Of a stretch of 64,000 bases of DNA, positions 22,892 to 33,372 are shown one piece after another. Within the stretch, counting starts at the first letter, position 1. Every line of letters begins with the position of its first letter. Source of the DNA: Allomeiothermus silvanus DSM 9946 (GTDB lineage Bacteria; Deinococcota; Deinococci; Deinococcales; Thermaceae); assembly GCF_000092125.1 (NCBI RefSeq), contig NC_014212.1, forward strand, positions 764,001 through 828,000, given 5' to 3'. The notes beneath the pieces are model-generated. The model worked only from the letters and a program-made list of their open reading frames with translations, did not search any database and was not told the origin of the DNA. The translations under genes and the position numbers were made by a program.

Positions 22892-24132
22892 GGCGACTGT
22901 TGGCCATTGGAGTTTTGCTGCTGCCGGCACTGGCCTTCTCACCCCAGGAAGCCCTCGGCTACCATAGCCCCGAACTCGCCGCCGCGCAGGAGCGGGTGGA
23001 GGCGGCCCAGGCCCGGCTCGAGGCCTTGCGGCTGGGGCTTTCTGGCAGCCTGAACGCAGGCCGCCAGCTCTGGAGCGCGGGCGAGTGGAGCTATGGGGTC
23101 ACCCTTACCTACCAGGTGGCGGGCTTTCAGGGCGTGCAGGCCTTGAGGAACCTCGAGGCAGCTCGCACCCAGCTTCAGAGTGTCCGGCGCAGCGGCATCC
23201 AGCGGGCTCTATTAGCCCACGCTCGGCTATGGGAGGCCGAGGCCCTGGCGCGAGCCGCCGCCTTGCGCAGTGAAGCCGCGCGGCAACGCCTGGCCGAGAT
23301 CGAGCGAAAAGCAGGTCTGGGTGCGGTGAGCAGCACCGACCAGGAGGAAGCCCGCCTCACCCAGTCCGAGGTGATGATCGCTGCTCGCCGGGCCCAAAGC
23401 AACCTGCAAGGCGCCCAGGCTGAGGTGTCGGCCTTGGGCTTCGGGGGAGATGCGGCTGCCGTAGTGCTTAGCTTCACCCTACCCGAAACCGCCCCACAGA
23501 GCACCCCCAGCTATCGCGACGCGGTGCTGGCCTTGCAACTGGCCGAGGCCCAGGCCACCGAGGCCAAGCGGGCGCTTTTCCCCCAGGTGAGCCTACGCGG
23601 GCAATTTCTGGGCCAGGATGCCACCGTAGGGCTTGGGCTCACCGCCCAGGGGCTTGGTTGGCCCAGTGCAAGCCTCCAGGTGACGGCGCCTACCGAGCTG
23701 CCTAGCCTTCCGCCCGGTACCCCCATCCCCGGCCTCGGCGAGTGGAGGTTCACCCTGAGCGCGGTGATCGCCCTTGAGCCATCCCGTATCGCCGACCTGA
23801 GAAGCCTCGAGGCCGAACGCACCGCTGCAGCGGTACGGCTCAGCGCCTTAGAAAACGACCTCGCCCGGCAATTGACGCAGGCTCGGCAGAACGCGCACCT
23901 CGCCCAGGAGTCGTTGGGCCTTGCCGGGGAGCGCCTCAAGCTGGCCCGGCGCAAGCGTGAACTGGCCGAAACGCGAGCCCAAAGTGGGGCGGCCAGCCCT
24001 TTGGAGGTGCTCGAGGCCCAAGCCCAGGAAGCCGAGGCTGAAGGGCGCTTAGCCGCTGCCTGGCGGGCGTATATCGAAGCGATAGGAGCGTATTTGGATC
24101 TGGCCGGAGCCGATTGGGAGGTCACTCCATGA
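22888..24132 (+). CDS. TolC-family outer-membrane efflux protein
   Basis: A 414-residue protein with a signal peptide (LLAIGVLLLPALAFS) and two long alpha-helical coiled-coil regions rich in Ala, Glu, Gln and Arg, arranged as the repeated TolC/outer-membrane-factor unit. A predicted beta segment (LFPQVSLRGQFLGQ) lies between them. It starts at a GTG overlapping the upstream stop; the longer open frame is a shadow of the Yip1 gene. It should form the outer-membrane channel for the HlyD- and MacB-like proteins encoded downstream. Confidence 0.82.
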   Translation: MRRLLAIGVLLLPALAFSPQEALGYHSPELAAAQERVEAAQARLEALRLGLSGSLNAGRQLWSAGEWSYGVTLTYQVAGFQGVQALRNLEAARTQLQSVRRSGIQRALLAHARLWEAEALARAAALRSEAARQRLAEIERKAGLGAVSSTDQEEARLTQSEVMIAARRAQSNLQGAQAEVSALGFGGDAAAVVLSFTLPETAPQSTPSYRDAVLALQLAEAQATEAKRALFPQVSLRGQFLGQDATVGLGLTAQGLGWPSASLQVTAPTELPSLPPGTPIPGLGEWRFTLSAVIALEPSRIADLRSLEAERTAAAVRLSALENDLARQLTQARQNAHLAQESLGLAGERLKLARRKRELAETRAQSGAASPLEVLEAQAQEAEAEGRLAAAWRAYIEAIGAYLDLAGADWEVTP

Positions 24133-25139
24133 GAGAAGCGATGTTCGTGAGCCGAACCGTCTTCAGAAACCGCCTTGTTCAAGGTTTTCTGGTTTTTTAT
24201 CTGGCGTTTTCCAGCGTTAGCCTGGCGCAGTCGCTTCCTGAGGTAATCGAAAGCTTATCGGCCCAGGATGCCAACCTGCTCGAGGCCCAGCGGGGTCTCA
24301 GCGCTGCCCAGGAAGAACTGCGCAAACAGCAGGCCGACCCCGATGCCCCGCCGTTGGCGGTGACCCGCGCCCAGGAGAACCTGGCACTGGCCCAGGCGCG
24401 GCTGGCTGCGGCCCGGGCTGGAGCTGCGGCTACGGTGATCGCCAACTACACCGCTGTGCTCGAGGCCCAGGCCGCCCTCGAGCTTGCGCAAAAACGCCTG
24501 GAGCAGGCCAACCTCAGGCTCGAAGCGGCCCGCTTGCGCCGCCAGGCCGGGGCCATCTCCCAGGCCGATCTCGCCGCGGCGGAGGCCGCGCAAGGCCGTG
24601 CCGCCTCGGAGGTAGCCCGCGCCCGCAACACCCTGGCCTTGGCTCAGGCTCGCCTCCCCGGTGTGGAGGTTCGGTCGCTCCCCGAGGCTCCGACCCTGCC
24701 GCCAGGGCTCGGTTGGGAGGGGAGCGCGGCCCGGTTGCAGGCCCAGAACACGCTACGCGAGGCTCAGCGCGCGGTCGCGCTGGCCCGAGGCCCGGACACC
24801 CCACCGCTAGAGCTAGCGGCCAGAGAGCGCAGCCTGGAGTCGGCCCGGACCGCGCTAGCCGACCTCGAGCGCACCCTGCGGCAAGCTTTTGACGCCGCGC
24901 AAAACCGCTACACCGCGGCCCAGCAGGCTTATGGCTTGGCCCAGCGCGATCTGACCCAGGCTCAGCAGGCACTGGCAGCAGCCCGTACCCGGCTGCAAGC
25001 GGGGGCTATCTCCCGGCTCGACTTTTTGCAAAGCGAGATCAACCAGCTCGAGGCCCAGTCGGCCTATACCTCCGCTCTCGGCGAGCTATGGAAGGCTAGG
25101 CAAGGGGTGGTTGTGGCCTCGTTGGGGGGAGGCAACTGA
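24129..25139 (+). CDS. Second TolC-like/coiled-coil exported protein
   Basis: A 336-residue protein with an N-terminal signal peptide (QGFLVFYLAFSSVSLAQS) followed by almost continuous Ala/Gln/Glu/Leu coiled coil, including two GAISQADLAAAE/GAISRLDFLQSE motifs, one in each half, as in TolC-family helices. It is shorter than a normal TolC protomer and has little room for a beta barrel. It may be a divergent second channel subunit or a periplasmic spacer protein. ATGA overlap with the preceding gene and TGATG overlap with the next one show tight coupling. Confidence 0.7.
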   Translation: MREAMFVSRTVFRNRLVQGFLVFYLAFSSVSLAQSLPEVIESLSAQDANLLEAQRGLSAAQEELRKQQADPDAPPLAVTRAQENLALAQARLAAARAGAAATVIANYTAVLEAQAALELAQKRLEQANLRLEAARLRRQAGAISQADLAAAEAAQGRAASEVARARNTLALAQARLPGVEVRSLPEAPTLPPGLGWEGSAARLQAQNTLREAQRAVALARGPDTPPLELAARERSLESARTALADLERTLRQAFDAAQNRYTAAQQAYGLAQRDLTQAQQALAAARTRLQAGAISRLDFLQSEINQLEAQSAYTSALGELWKARQGVVVASLGGGN

Positions 25140-26350
25140 TGCGGCGTTGGGGGTTGCCTCTGATCATTTTGCTCTCGCTCGCTCTGACCCTCTTCGGGCT
25201 GCTGCGCCCGCGCCCCGACCCAGGGACCCTGGTCGCGGTGACCGAGACCAAGTCGGGCAGCTTCACCCGCGAAGTTTCGGGAAATGCGCTGGTGGAAGCC
25301 GAGACCTACACCTTGAACTTCAATCGGGCTGGCCGGGTAGCCCGGGTGTGGGTGCGGGAAGGGCAAAGCGTAGAAGCGGGGCAACTGTTGGCTGAGCTCG
25401 AGCTTTCCCGCGAACGCGAGGACCTGGCGGCTGCCCAGGCCCAGCTCTCCGCCCTGCAAGCCCGGCTGCAGGCCAGCCGGTTTGACGCCGAGGTCACCCG
25501 GCGAAACCTCCAGCGCCAGCTAGCCCAGGCCCAAGAGCAACTCGGCCTCACCCGGCGGCTCCTTGCCATCGGTGCGGCCTCCCAGGCTGAGCTGGACAAC
25601 CTGGGCCGCCAGGTAGTCCAGCTCGAGGGCCAGCTCGAGAGCGCTGCTGTTCAGGCCAAAGCCTCGCAACGCGACATCCAGGCTCAGCTCGAGGCCCAGC
25701 AAGCCCAGATCCAATCCCTCCAGCGCACCATCACGGATGCCCAGTTGCGCGCCCCGCTGGCCGGAATCGTCACCGAGGTGGGAATCAAAGTGGGGGAGTC
25801 GGCCAGCACCGCAGCGGGCGGGATTCGCATCGTCCGGGCTGGCTCGGTGCGGGTGCGGGCCCGGCTCCCCGAGGCCCAAGCCTTGGAGGTCAAGCCGGGA
25901 ATGCCCGCCCACATCGAACTCGACGCCCTGCCCGGCCAGCGTCTGAACGCCAAGGTCGAGCGTCTCTCGGCTGTTGCCGAGGTGCAGGGGCAAGGAGGGA
26001 GCGCGGTGCTGCCGGTGTTCCTGCGCTTCACTGAGGCAGCGGCTCGGTCGGTCAAGCCGGGTTTCACCGGGACGGCTCGGGTCATCGTGCTCAGCCTGCC
26101 CCAAGCCACGCTGGTTCCGCTCGAGACGCTGGTGGAGGAAAACGGCCGGAGCTTCGTGTGGGTGGTGGACAAGGAGACCCACACCGTCAAGAAGCAACCC
26201 GTTACCGTGCGCTCGCGCAACCTCACCCAGGCCGCGGTGGAGGGGGTTTCCCCGGGTGTGTGGATAGTGAGCCTGCCCCCCCAGACCCTCAAAGATGGGG
26301 CCAAAGTGCGCTACAATCCCCCGGCCTCGGGAACTTCCCAGGGATCGTGA
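25139..26350 (+). CDS. HlyD/MacA-family periplasmic adaptor
   Basis: A 403-residue membrane-fusion protein: an N-terminal anchor (residues 5-22), a biotinyl-lipoyl-like half (NFNRAGRVARVWVREGQSVEAGQLLAELE), a long coiled-coil hairpin of about 130 residues, the second lipoyl half (LRAPLAGIVTEVGIKVGESA) and a beta-barrel plus membrane-proximal domain. This is the order in MacA/AcrA-type adaptors, which join an inner-membrane pump to the outer-membrane channel. It lies between the channel genes and the MacB-like ATPase and permease, so it probably completes a tripartite ABC efflux pump. Confidence 0.9.
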   Translation: MRRWGLPLIILLSLALTLFGLLRPRPDPGTLVAVTETKSGSFTREVSGNALVEAETYTLNFNRAGRVARVWVREGQSVEAGQLLAELELSREREDLAAAQAQLSALQARLQASRFDAEVTRRNLQRQLAQAQEQLGLTRRLLAIGAASQAELDNLGRQVVQLEGQLESAAVQAKASQRDIQAQLEAQQAQIQSLQRTITDAQLRAPLAGIVTEVGIKVGESASTAAGGIRIVRAGSVRVRARLPEAQALEVKPGMPAHIELDALPGQRLNAKVERLSAVAEVQGQGGSAVLPVFLRFTEAAARSVKPGFTGTARVIVLSLPQATLVPLETLVEENGRSFVWVVDKETHTVKKQPVTVRSRNLTQAAVEGVSPGVWIVSLPPQTLKDGAKVRYNPPASGTSQGS

Positions 26351-26421
26351 TCGCCATGCTTGCCGCACTTGTTCCGATATTTACCGGCTCTCTGTTGTGC
26401 TCAAAGGGGCGGAGGTAGCCC

Positions 26422-27119
<698 letters not shown>

Positions 27120-27123
<4 letters not shown>

Positions 27124-28328
27124 ACCCCCTCGAGAACTTCCGCATGGCCTTCGAGGCGCTCTCGGGAAACCGGCTGCGGAGCTTTTTGGCGTTATTAGGC
27201 ATCGTGATCGGGGTGTTCGCGGTCACCACGATGGTGAGCTTGGGCGAGATGGCCTCTGCCGGAATCACCCGCGACCTCGAGGGCATCGCCGGGCGCAGCA
27301 TCTTCATCCAGCCGGACTTCAACAATGGGGCCAACTTCGATTCTGCCCCCATCCGCGACGAGGACCTCCAGAGCCTGCAAGCCCTTCCGGTAAAGGTGAT
27401 TCCCCAGCTTTTGGGGAACATCCAGTACGAGCCCAAACCGGGGGATCGGCGCTGGTTGCAACTCCAGGGCACGCCTGGCGATCTCCCCAGCCTCGATCCC
27501 ACTACCAAGATCGCTCGGGGGCGCTATTTCAGCGACTCCGAAGCCAGGGGTGGTCTGCCCTTGGCGGTGCTTTCGGACCGGGCAGCCAAGGACTTGTTTC
27601 CTGGCCGTGACCCTATCGGGCAGACCGTACGGCTCTTTTTTTCCGATGGCAGCCGGGCTGACCTCACCGTGGTGGGGGTGCTCGAGCCCCCGGGCGGGAT
27701 CTTCGGCGGACTCGGTTCGACCGCTACCGTATATGCGCCTATCCCCTACCTCTGGGCCAGCGGGCAGTTTCGCCGTGACCGCTATGATTTCGTGCTGCTT
27801 TCGCTCAACAAGGGAGCCGACGCAGCACAGGTGCAAAACCAGGTGCGCCACATCTTCGAGACCCGCTACGGCAAGGGCAAATACTCCATCCAGTCCACCG
27901 AAAGCTTCCAGAGCACCCTGCGCAACATCACCTTGATCCTGCAAGCCCTTTTGGGGGCCATCGCTGGTTTGTCGCTTCTGGTAGGGGGTATCGGGATCAT
28001 GAATATCATGCTGGTGAGCGTGACCGAGCGCACCCGCGAGATTGGGCTGCGCAAAGCGCTGGGGGCAACCGCTGCGCTCATCCGGCAACAGTTTTTGATC
28101 GAGGCGGTGGTGCTCACCCTGCTGGGAGGAATATTGGGGGTGCTGCTGGCCGTGGGCTTGCTGGCCTTGATTTCGGCCTTGGTGCCTTTTTTCGGGGTGT
28201 TCGTCCTGAGCCCGGTGACGGTGCTCCTGGCCCTCACGGTGAGTGCGTTGGTGGGGCTTTTCTTTGGAGTATGGCCCGCTGCCAGGGCAGCTGCCCTCGA
28301 CCCCATCGAGGCGCTCCGGTTCGAGTAG
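27120..28328 (+). CDS. MacB-type ABC permease
   Basis: A 402-residue FtsX/MacB-fold permease: one helix near residues 20-45, a large extracytoplasmic MacB periplasmic-core domain of about 220 residues, then three helices near the C-terminus including [28 protein letters not shown], the diagnostic loop of the family. With the separate ATPase and the HlyD/TolC proteins it forms a MacAB-TolC-like pump that pushes periplasmic substrates outward by mechanotransmission. The substrate is unknown. Confidence 0.93.
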
Positions 28329-28331
28329 CGC

Positions 28332-29258
28332 TTAGGCGCTCGCCGCGTCAAGCCGGGCCAGTTCTTCGGGGTTCAAGGTGAGCTGCAGCGCGAGCGCGTT
28401 GGCCTCGGCCTGCTGGGCGTTCTTGGCCCCCGGGATGGGCAGAGTGCCCTTCTCAATACACCAGCGTAGGGCGACTTGAGCCGGGGTGGCGTTCTTGGAC
28501 GCGGCGATCTGTTTGAGGACTTCCAGGAGGGCTGGAACCTGTGGGCGGTTTTTGTAGCGGTCCCGGTAGCCGCCTTTGGGGGGGTGCTCGAGGCTGTACT
28601 TCCCGGTCAGCCAGCCCATCGCCAGCGGGCTATAGGCCATCAGCACGATCCCTTCGCGCTCCATGAGCGCTTTGAGCCCGCTTTTCTCGGGGGTGCGCTC
28701 GAGCAGGTGGTATTCCACCTGGTTGGCCGCCAGCGGGACGTTGTGTTTGCTCAAGACGGTCAGGCTGCGCTCGAGTTGCTGTGGGTTAAAGTTCGATACC
28801 CCTACGGCTTTGGTAAGGCCCAGTTCGTAGGCTTCGGCCAACGCCTCCGCCCATGCCTCGACGGGTAGGGGAGGCCAGGGCCAGTGTTGCAGGTAGAGGT
28901 CGAGCTGCGATAGCTGTAGGCGTTTTAGGCTATTTTTCAGCGCGCGGATTAAAGATTTGCGGTGCAAGCGCCAGGGGAAGGGGAAGAACTTGGAGACTAC
29001 CAGGGGACGAACCTGGCTGGTTTTGAGAAATTGCCCCAGCATTCGTTCGGCGCGGCCTAGCCCATACACCTCCGCAGTGTCTACCAGTCGGAGGCCGCCT
29101 TCCAGGCTAGCTCGAAACGCAGCTTGGATGTCCGACTCCTGGTAGCCCTTGCCAAAGCCCCATACCCAAGTATCCCCCCACTGCCAGGTGCCGAGGCCGA
29201 GCGGGGGGACGGGGGGGAGGCCCTTGAATTGAATTAGGGTCTGGGTTTGTGTAGTCAT
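28332..29258 (-). CDS. Aldo/keto reductase
   Basis: A 308-residue NADPH-dependent oxidoreductase with tetrad residues Asp60, Tyr65 (TAEVYGLGRA), Lys90 (VVSKFFPFPW) and His125 (LYLQHWPWPP). It begins GLPPVPPLGLGTWQWGD and ends with the usual PIPGAKNAQQAEANALA cofactor region. It is only distantly similar to the enzyme at 9341-10297 and belongs to a different subgroup. It is convergent with the MacB-like permease, with 3 bp between stops. Substrate unknown. Confidence 0.88.
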   Translation of the reverse strand: MTTQTQTLIQFKGLPPVPPLGLGTWQWGDTWVWGFGKGYQESDIQAAFRASLEGGLRLVDTAEVYGLGRAERMLGQFLKTSQVRPLVVSKFFPFPWRLHRKSLIRALKNSLKRLQLSQLDLYLQHWPWPPLPVEAWAEALAEAYELGLTKAVGVSNFNPQQLERSLTVLSKHNVPLAANQVEYHLLERTPEKSGLKALMEREGIVLMAYSPLAMGWLTGKYSLEHPPKGGYRDRYKNRPQVPALLEVLKQIAASKNATPAQVALRWCIEKGTLPIPGAKNAQQAEANALALQLTLNPEELARLDAASA

Positions 29259-29296
29259 AGCTCAACCTTATCAATTTTCCTAAACCGGAGAGGGGC

Positions 29297-31477
29297 TTAC
29301 GGTTTGGGCTCTTCGGGTTCCTCCTCACCGTCCTCGAGCTTTTGGAACTCCTCGAGCGCCGCCCTCACCCGCTCGTGGGCTCCCCTAAAACCCTTTTTGA
29401 GCCCGGTGAAGAGTTCCAACGCCTCGTCCACTTGGCTCACCGCGTAGATGTGGAACTGCCCGGCTTTTACAGCCTGCAACACCTCTTCTGAGAGCGTCAG
29501 GTTGATCAAGTTGGCTTTCGGCAACACCACCCCCTGGCTCCCGGTGAGCCCTACTGCCTGACAGATACGGTAGAAGCCCTCTACCTTGGGGGTAACCCCT
29601 CCCACCGCCAGCACGTTCCCCAGCTGATCCACCGCACCGGTAACGGCCAGGTCTTGCCGCAGGGAGAAGCCCCCGATGGCCGAGAGGACCGCCAGCAACT
29701 CGGCTAACCCCGCCGAATCCCCCTCGATGTGGCCGTAGTTCTGCTCGAAGACCACGCTCACGGTCACTGCCAGCGCGCCTACCTCGGCATAGTGGCCGCG
29801 CAGGTAGCCCTCGAGGGTGAGGGCTGCTTTGTGAAAGACCTGTCCGGTAAGGCCTGCCTCGCGGTCTATGGAAACCACCCCTTCGCGTCCGGCGGAGGCC
29901 CGGGCGGTGATGCGCACCGGGCGGCCCCAGGGGGGGTCGGTCTCCAGGACCACTAGCCCGTTCACCTGGCCTAAGGCTTTGCCCTGGAGCTGGAAGTTCC
30001 AAGTCCCCTCGCGTACCTCGCGCAAAAAGAACTCCTCGCTCAGGGCCGAGCGGGCATCGCGCAGGTCGATGGCTTGCAGTACAGCCTCGCGGGTCACCAG
30101 GGGGTTTTGGCTGAGGGCCTTGGCTTCTCGAGCCAGGGTGAGAAGCTCCTCGAGCCGACCATCCAGCAGCTGGCGATGCTCCACGCTACGCCGGGCATAG
30201 TCGTACAGGGCGGCCAGGGCTCCTTGGGTCAGGGTGTAGCCGTAACTTTGCACGAAGCTCCCCAAAAAGCGCAAGGTGCGGGGGTTGGCCTCGAGCACCG
30301 GGGAGAATTCCACCCGAAAGCGGAACAACTCGGCGAAGTCGTCGTCATGCTCCATCAGGTGGAAGACCTCGTGCGGCCCGACCAAGAAGACCTGGGTCTG
30401 GAGGGGCATGGGGAGGGCTTCCAGGCCTTGCACCTTGGGGCCACCGCTTTCCTCGCGGAAGAGTTCGACCTCGCCATTCTTGAGCGCCCGCTTAAGGTAA
30501 GGCCAACTTCCTTGTTGCCACACTTGGATTGCGTCCAGCACCAAGAACCCGCCCTGGGCCTTGTGCAGCGCGCCGGGCCGGATCAGCCCGGCGTAGGTGA
30601 TGAGCCGTCCCTCCACCGAGCGGTACTCGAGCCGCCCACAAAGCCTAGCCGGGGTTGGCAGGGGCTCGTAGACCACGGGTGGAGGATCTTGCGGGGTAGC
30701 GCCCAGCAGCAGGTGGGCCTGCCAGGGGGTCACGTCCTGGGGATATTCTCCCGCTTCGCTCCAGGCCAGAAGCTGGCGGTAGAGGGCTTCCCAATAGGGC
30801 CGGGCCGCGGGATACTGCTCACCGAGGGTGCGTAGGCGGGGCTCGAGGTACTGCGCCGCCCATTCATAGCGCAGCCGCCCCAGGGCCTCGGTGGCCTGGT
30901 GGGCCAGGCTCATCAGGGCCAGCGCGGTCTCCTCGAGCCGTGCTTTGAGGTCTGGGGAGGGCTCTTGGGGGCCGGAAAGCCGGATGCCTTCTTCGGTCTG
31001 TTGCAGGGTGAACCCCTGGGCCTTGGCTTCCTCGGCCAGCCTCTCCAGCAAAGTGCGCTGCTGGGCGTTGAACTGGGCCTCGAGGCGGTATTTCTCTTGT
31101 AAAAAAGGCATCTGCCGCAGATAAGCTGCGAGCAACTGGCGCTCGGCCAGAAAGCTCGAGGCAGCACGCTGCAATCCTCGGCCCTGCCCTGCGGGAAGCT
31201 TCATTCCTAAAGCCTCAAAGGCCGAGAGCGGGAGGTAGAGCTGATCGGGGGGAGGGGTACGGGGCGGTTGGCGCTTAAGGAAGTCGAAGAGGGCGGCTTT
31301 CTTTCCCAGCCCAGAAGGCCCCACCAAGTAGCCGTGCCCGCCGGTACGCAAAGCAGCTTCTAGGGCCTCTCTGGCCCGTTCTTGGCCGTAAAAACTTTCG
31401 CTCGGCCATTCCGAGACCGGGGCCTCGGGGTCTTGGGGAAAGGTCTGCCACTCCAGGAGGTCGGGAGGAAGACGCAT
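29297..31477 (-). CDS. lonC: LonC-type Lon-like protease with degenerate ATPase motifs
   Basis: A 726-residue protein with an N-terminal AAA+-like module interrupted by a long helical insertion (about residues 100-245) and a C-terminal Lon protease domain. The Ser588-Lys631 dyad is visible in EGDSAGLAE and GGVTPKVEG. The Walker A-like GPSGLGKKA lacks the Ser/Thr after Lys, and the Walker B-like FLVLDAIQ lacks the Glu, matching the ATP-independent LonC protease described from Meiothermus taiwanensis. It probably degrades unfolded proteins without ATP-driven unfolding. A TAATTT box ends 7 nt before the ATG, so the transcript is probably leaderless. Confidence 0.9.
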   Translation of the reverse strand: MRLPPDLLEWQTFPQDPEAPVSEWPSESFYGQERAREALEAALRTGGHGYLVGPSGLGKKAALFDFLKRQPPRTPPPDQLYLPLSAFEALGMKLPAGQGRGLQRAASSFLAERQLLAAYLRQMPFLQEKYRLEAQFNAQQRTLLERLAEEAKAQGFTLQQTEEGIRLSGPQEPSPDLKARLEETALALMSLAHQATEALGRLRYEWAAQYLEPRLRTLGEQYPAARPYWEALYRQLLAWSEAGEYPQDVTPWQAHLLLGATPQDPPPVVYEPLPTPARLCGRLEYRSVEGRLITYAGLIRPGALHKAQGGFLVLDAIQVWQQGSWPYLKRALKNGEVELFREESGGPKVQGLEALPMPLQTQVFLVGPHEVFHLMEHDDDFAELFRFRVEFSPVLEANPRTLRFLGSFVQSYGYTLTQGALAALYDYARRSVEHRQLLDGRLEELLTLAREAKALSQNPLVTREAVLQAIDLRDARSALSEEFFLREVREGTWNFQLQGKALGQVNGLVVLETDPPWGRPVRITARASAGREGVVSIDREAGLTGQVFHKAALTLEGYLRGHYAEVGALAVTVSVVFEQNYGHIEGDSAGLAELLAVLSAIGGFSLRQDLAVTGAVDQLGNVLAVGGVTPKVEGFYRICQAVGLTGSQGVVLPKANLINLTLSEEVLQAVKAGQFHIYAVSQVDEALELFTGLKKGFRGAHERVRAALEEFQKLEDGEEEPEEPKP

Positions 31478-31804
31478 GTTCTCTAAATTACCCTATGGCC
31501 CGCTGCCTCCGTGACCCCTGGCGCTAAGTGTGTACCCTACGGGATTCCTGGGCTTCGCTGGGGGTGGCGACGCAGCGATACGGTGCTATGGGGAGCGGCT
31601 CAGCATTTCTCCCTGAAGGCCTTTCCAAAGGGTTAAGCGCGATACTGGAGGCGGAAAAATCGTAATCGTATCTGCGGTTTGGGCATTCTTTGGGTATGCT
31701 GGGAGTACAAATCAGCCGCAGGTATTCGCCCGTGGGTGTTTGCACCGTTGGTGTTCATCACAAGCCGCTCTCACACCGCTGGCCGAGGCCTCTAAGGAGT
31801 AACT
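31478..31804. other. Intergenic region between divergent lonC and glgC
   Basis: No gene is seen in this 327-bp stretch. The lonC promoter occupies the left end (TAATTT at 31485-31490, minus strand). A TATGCT at 31695-31700 may be the -10 box for glgC, leaving a leader of about 100 nt that ends with AAGGAG before the glgC start. A GC-rich stretch near 31556-31582 weakly resembles the dispersed repeat. Confidence 0.5.
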
Positions 31805-33046
31805 ATGAGCTTGAAAGTGTTGGGGATGATTCTCGCGGGGGGCCAGGGTAGCCGTCTGTACCCGCTCACCGCCAAACGCGCCAAGCCTGCCGTGCCTTTT
31901 GGTGCGCGTTATCGCATCATCGACTTCGTGCTCAACAACTTCATCAACTCGCGCATCTACGCCATCTATGTGCTGACCCAGTTCAAGGCCCAGTCGCTCA
32001 CCGAGCACATCCAGCGCAACTGGCGCTTTGGGGCTTTTTTGGACGACCACTTCGTGCTGCTGGTTCCGGCCCAGATGTACCGCTACGAGGAACTAGGAGC
32101 CGCCTGGTACCGCGGCACGGCCGATGCCATCTACCAAAACCTGCACCTTATCTCCAACAACCGCCCGGAAACGGTGGCTGTTTTCGGCGGCGACCATATC
32201 TTCAAGATGAACGTGGCCCACATGCTCGATTACCACCTGGATAACCGAGCCGACATCACCATCGCCGCCTACTCGGTGCCGGTGGCCGAGGCTAGCCGCT
32301 TTGGGGTGCTCCAGGTAGATGATCAGTGGCGGCTGCTCGATTTCGAGGAGAAGCCCAAGGAGCCCAAGCCCATCCCCGGCCGCTCAGACATGGCGCTCGT
32401 CTCGATGGGTAACTACCTCTTTCGCACCGAGGCCTTGGTGGAACTCCTCGAGCACGACGCCCGCGATAACAACTCCTCGCACGACTTTGGCAAGGACGTA
32501 ATCCCCCGGGCGCTCAAAGAGGGCTACCGCATCCAGGTCTACGATTTCAAGCGCAACCCCATCCCCGGTCAGAGTGGCCCCAACAACTATTGGCGCGATG
32601 TAGGGACCCTCGATGCCTACTTTGAAGCCAGCATGGACCTGGTCGCGGTCACCCCGGAGTTTGACCTTTATAACGAGGAGTGGCCCCTGCGGGCAGCCAA
32701 CTACAATAGTCCCCCGGCCAAGTTCGTCCATGAGGCAGGAAACCGCATCGGCCAGGCTTTCAATAGCCTCCTGGCGGGCGGGGTGATCATCTCGGGTGGG
32801 ACGGTGCGCTCCTCGGTGTTGTTCCGCCGGGTACGGGTCAACTCCTACGCCCAGGTCGAGCGGGCGGTGCTCTTCGATCACGTTGAGGTAGGCCGCTATG
32901 CCAAGCTCAAGAATGTGATCGTGGACAAAAACGTGCGGATTCCCCCTAACACCGAGATCGGTTTTGACCTCGAGGCCGACCGCGCCCGGGGTTTCATCGT
33001 GACCCCCTCGGGGGTGGTGGTGGTTCCCAAGAGCTATCGTTTTTAG
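31805..33046 (+). CDS. glgC: Glucose-1-phosphate adenylyltransferase
   Basis: Makes ADP-glucose from ATP and glucose 1-phosphate, the committed step of bacterial glycogen synthesis. The 413-residue protein has the pyrophosphorylase [20 protein letters not shown] motif near the N-terminus, the sugar-phosphate-binding region ([20 protein letters not shown]) and a C-terminal left-handed beta-helix region typical of GlgC. The ATG follows AAGGAG. glgA lies 2.8 kb downstream in the same direction; a SagB-like gene, an IS and a GGCT-like gene separate them. Confidence 0.95.
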   Translation: MSLKVLGMILAGGQGSRLYPLTAKRAKPAVPFGARYRIIDFVLNNFINSRIYAIYVLTQFKAQSLTEHIQRNWRFGAFLDDHFVLLVPAQMYRYEELGAAWYRGTADAIYQNLHLISNNRPETVAVFGGDHIFKMNVAHMLDYHLDNRADITIAAYSVPVAEASRFGVLQVDDQWRLLDFEEKPKEPKPIPGRSDMALVSMGNYLFRTEALVELLEHDARDNNSSHDFGKDVIPRALKEGYRIQVYDFKRNPIPGQSGPNNYWRDVGTLDAYFEASMDLVAVTPEFDLYNEEWPLRAANYNSPPAKFVHEAGNRIGQAFNSLLAGGVIISGGTVRSSVLFRRVRVNSYAQVERAVLFDHVEVGRYAKLKNVIVDKNVRIPPNTEIGFDLEADRARGFIVTPSGVVVVPKSYRF

Positions 33047-33372
33047 CGGTGCGCCCCCGGCCGTGTGGTTCTCATCCCGATTCGGTAACCCGAATCGCTA
33101 AGTATCTTCAGCGCAGTTGTTCGACGCGGGGAGTGCGCCACCACGGAGGTGTTTGGCGACTACATGGCAAACCTACCCAGGCGCAGCTTATCCTCTCTCG
33201 TTCCGCCCTCGAGCAAGCGAGCGGGGTGGGATCCGGTTTTAAGCACGGGCTGGCTTCCCCCGCTATTCCATCCATAACGATGCCCTTCCTGGACTTCTTT
33301 TTCTTAACTTGCCTAACACACCCGCCTGACTTCGGTTAGAATCTTTTCCGTCCAGCTATCAGCCTTCGGCGT
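33047..33372. other. Intergenic region after glgC
   Basis: No gene is seen in this 326-bp stretch. It contains a hairpin at 33078-33097, a partial copy of the dispersed repeat near 33209-33230 (CTCGAGCAAGCGAGCGGGGT) and, near its right end, a TAGAAT -10-like box at about 33337-33342, roughly 30 bp before the next gene. Confidence 0.5.
33078..33097 (+). terminator. Hairpin downstream of glgC
   Basis: CGATTCGG and CCGAATCG pair perfectly around a TAAC loop, 32 bp after the glgC stop. No T-run follows, so it may terminate weakly or protect the mRNA end. Confidence 0.45.
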
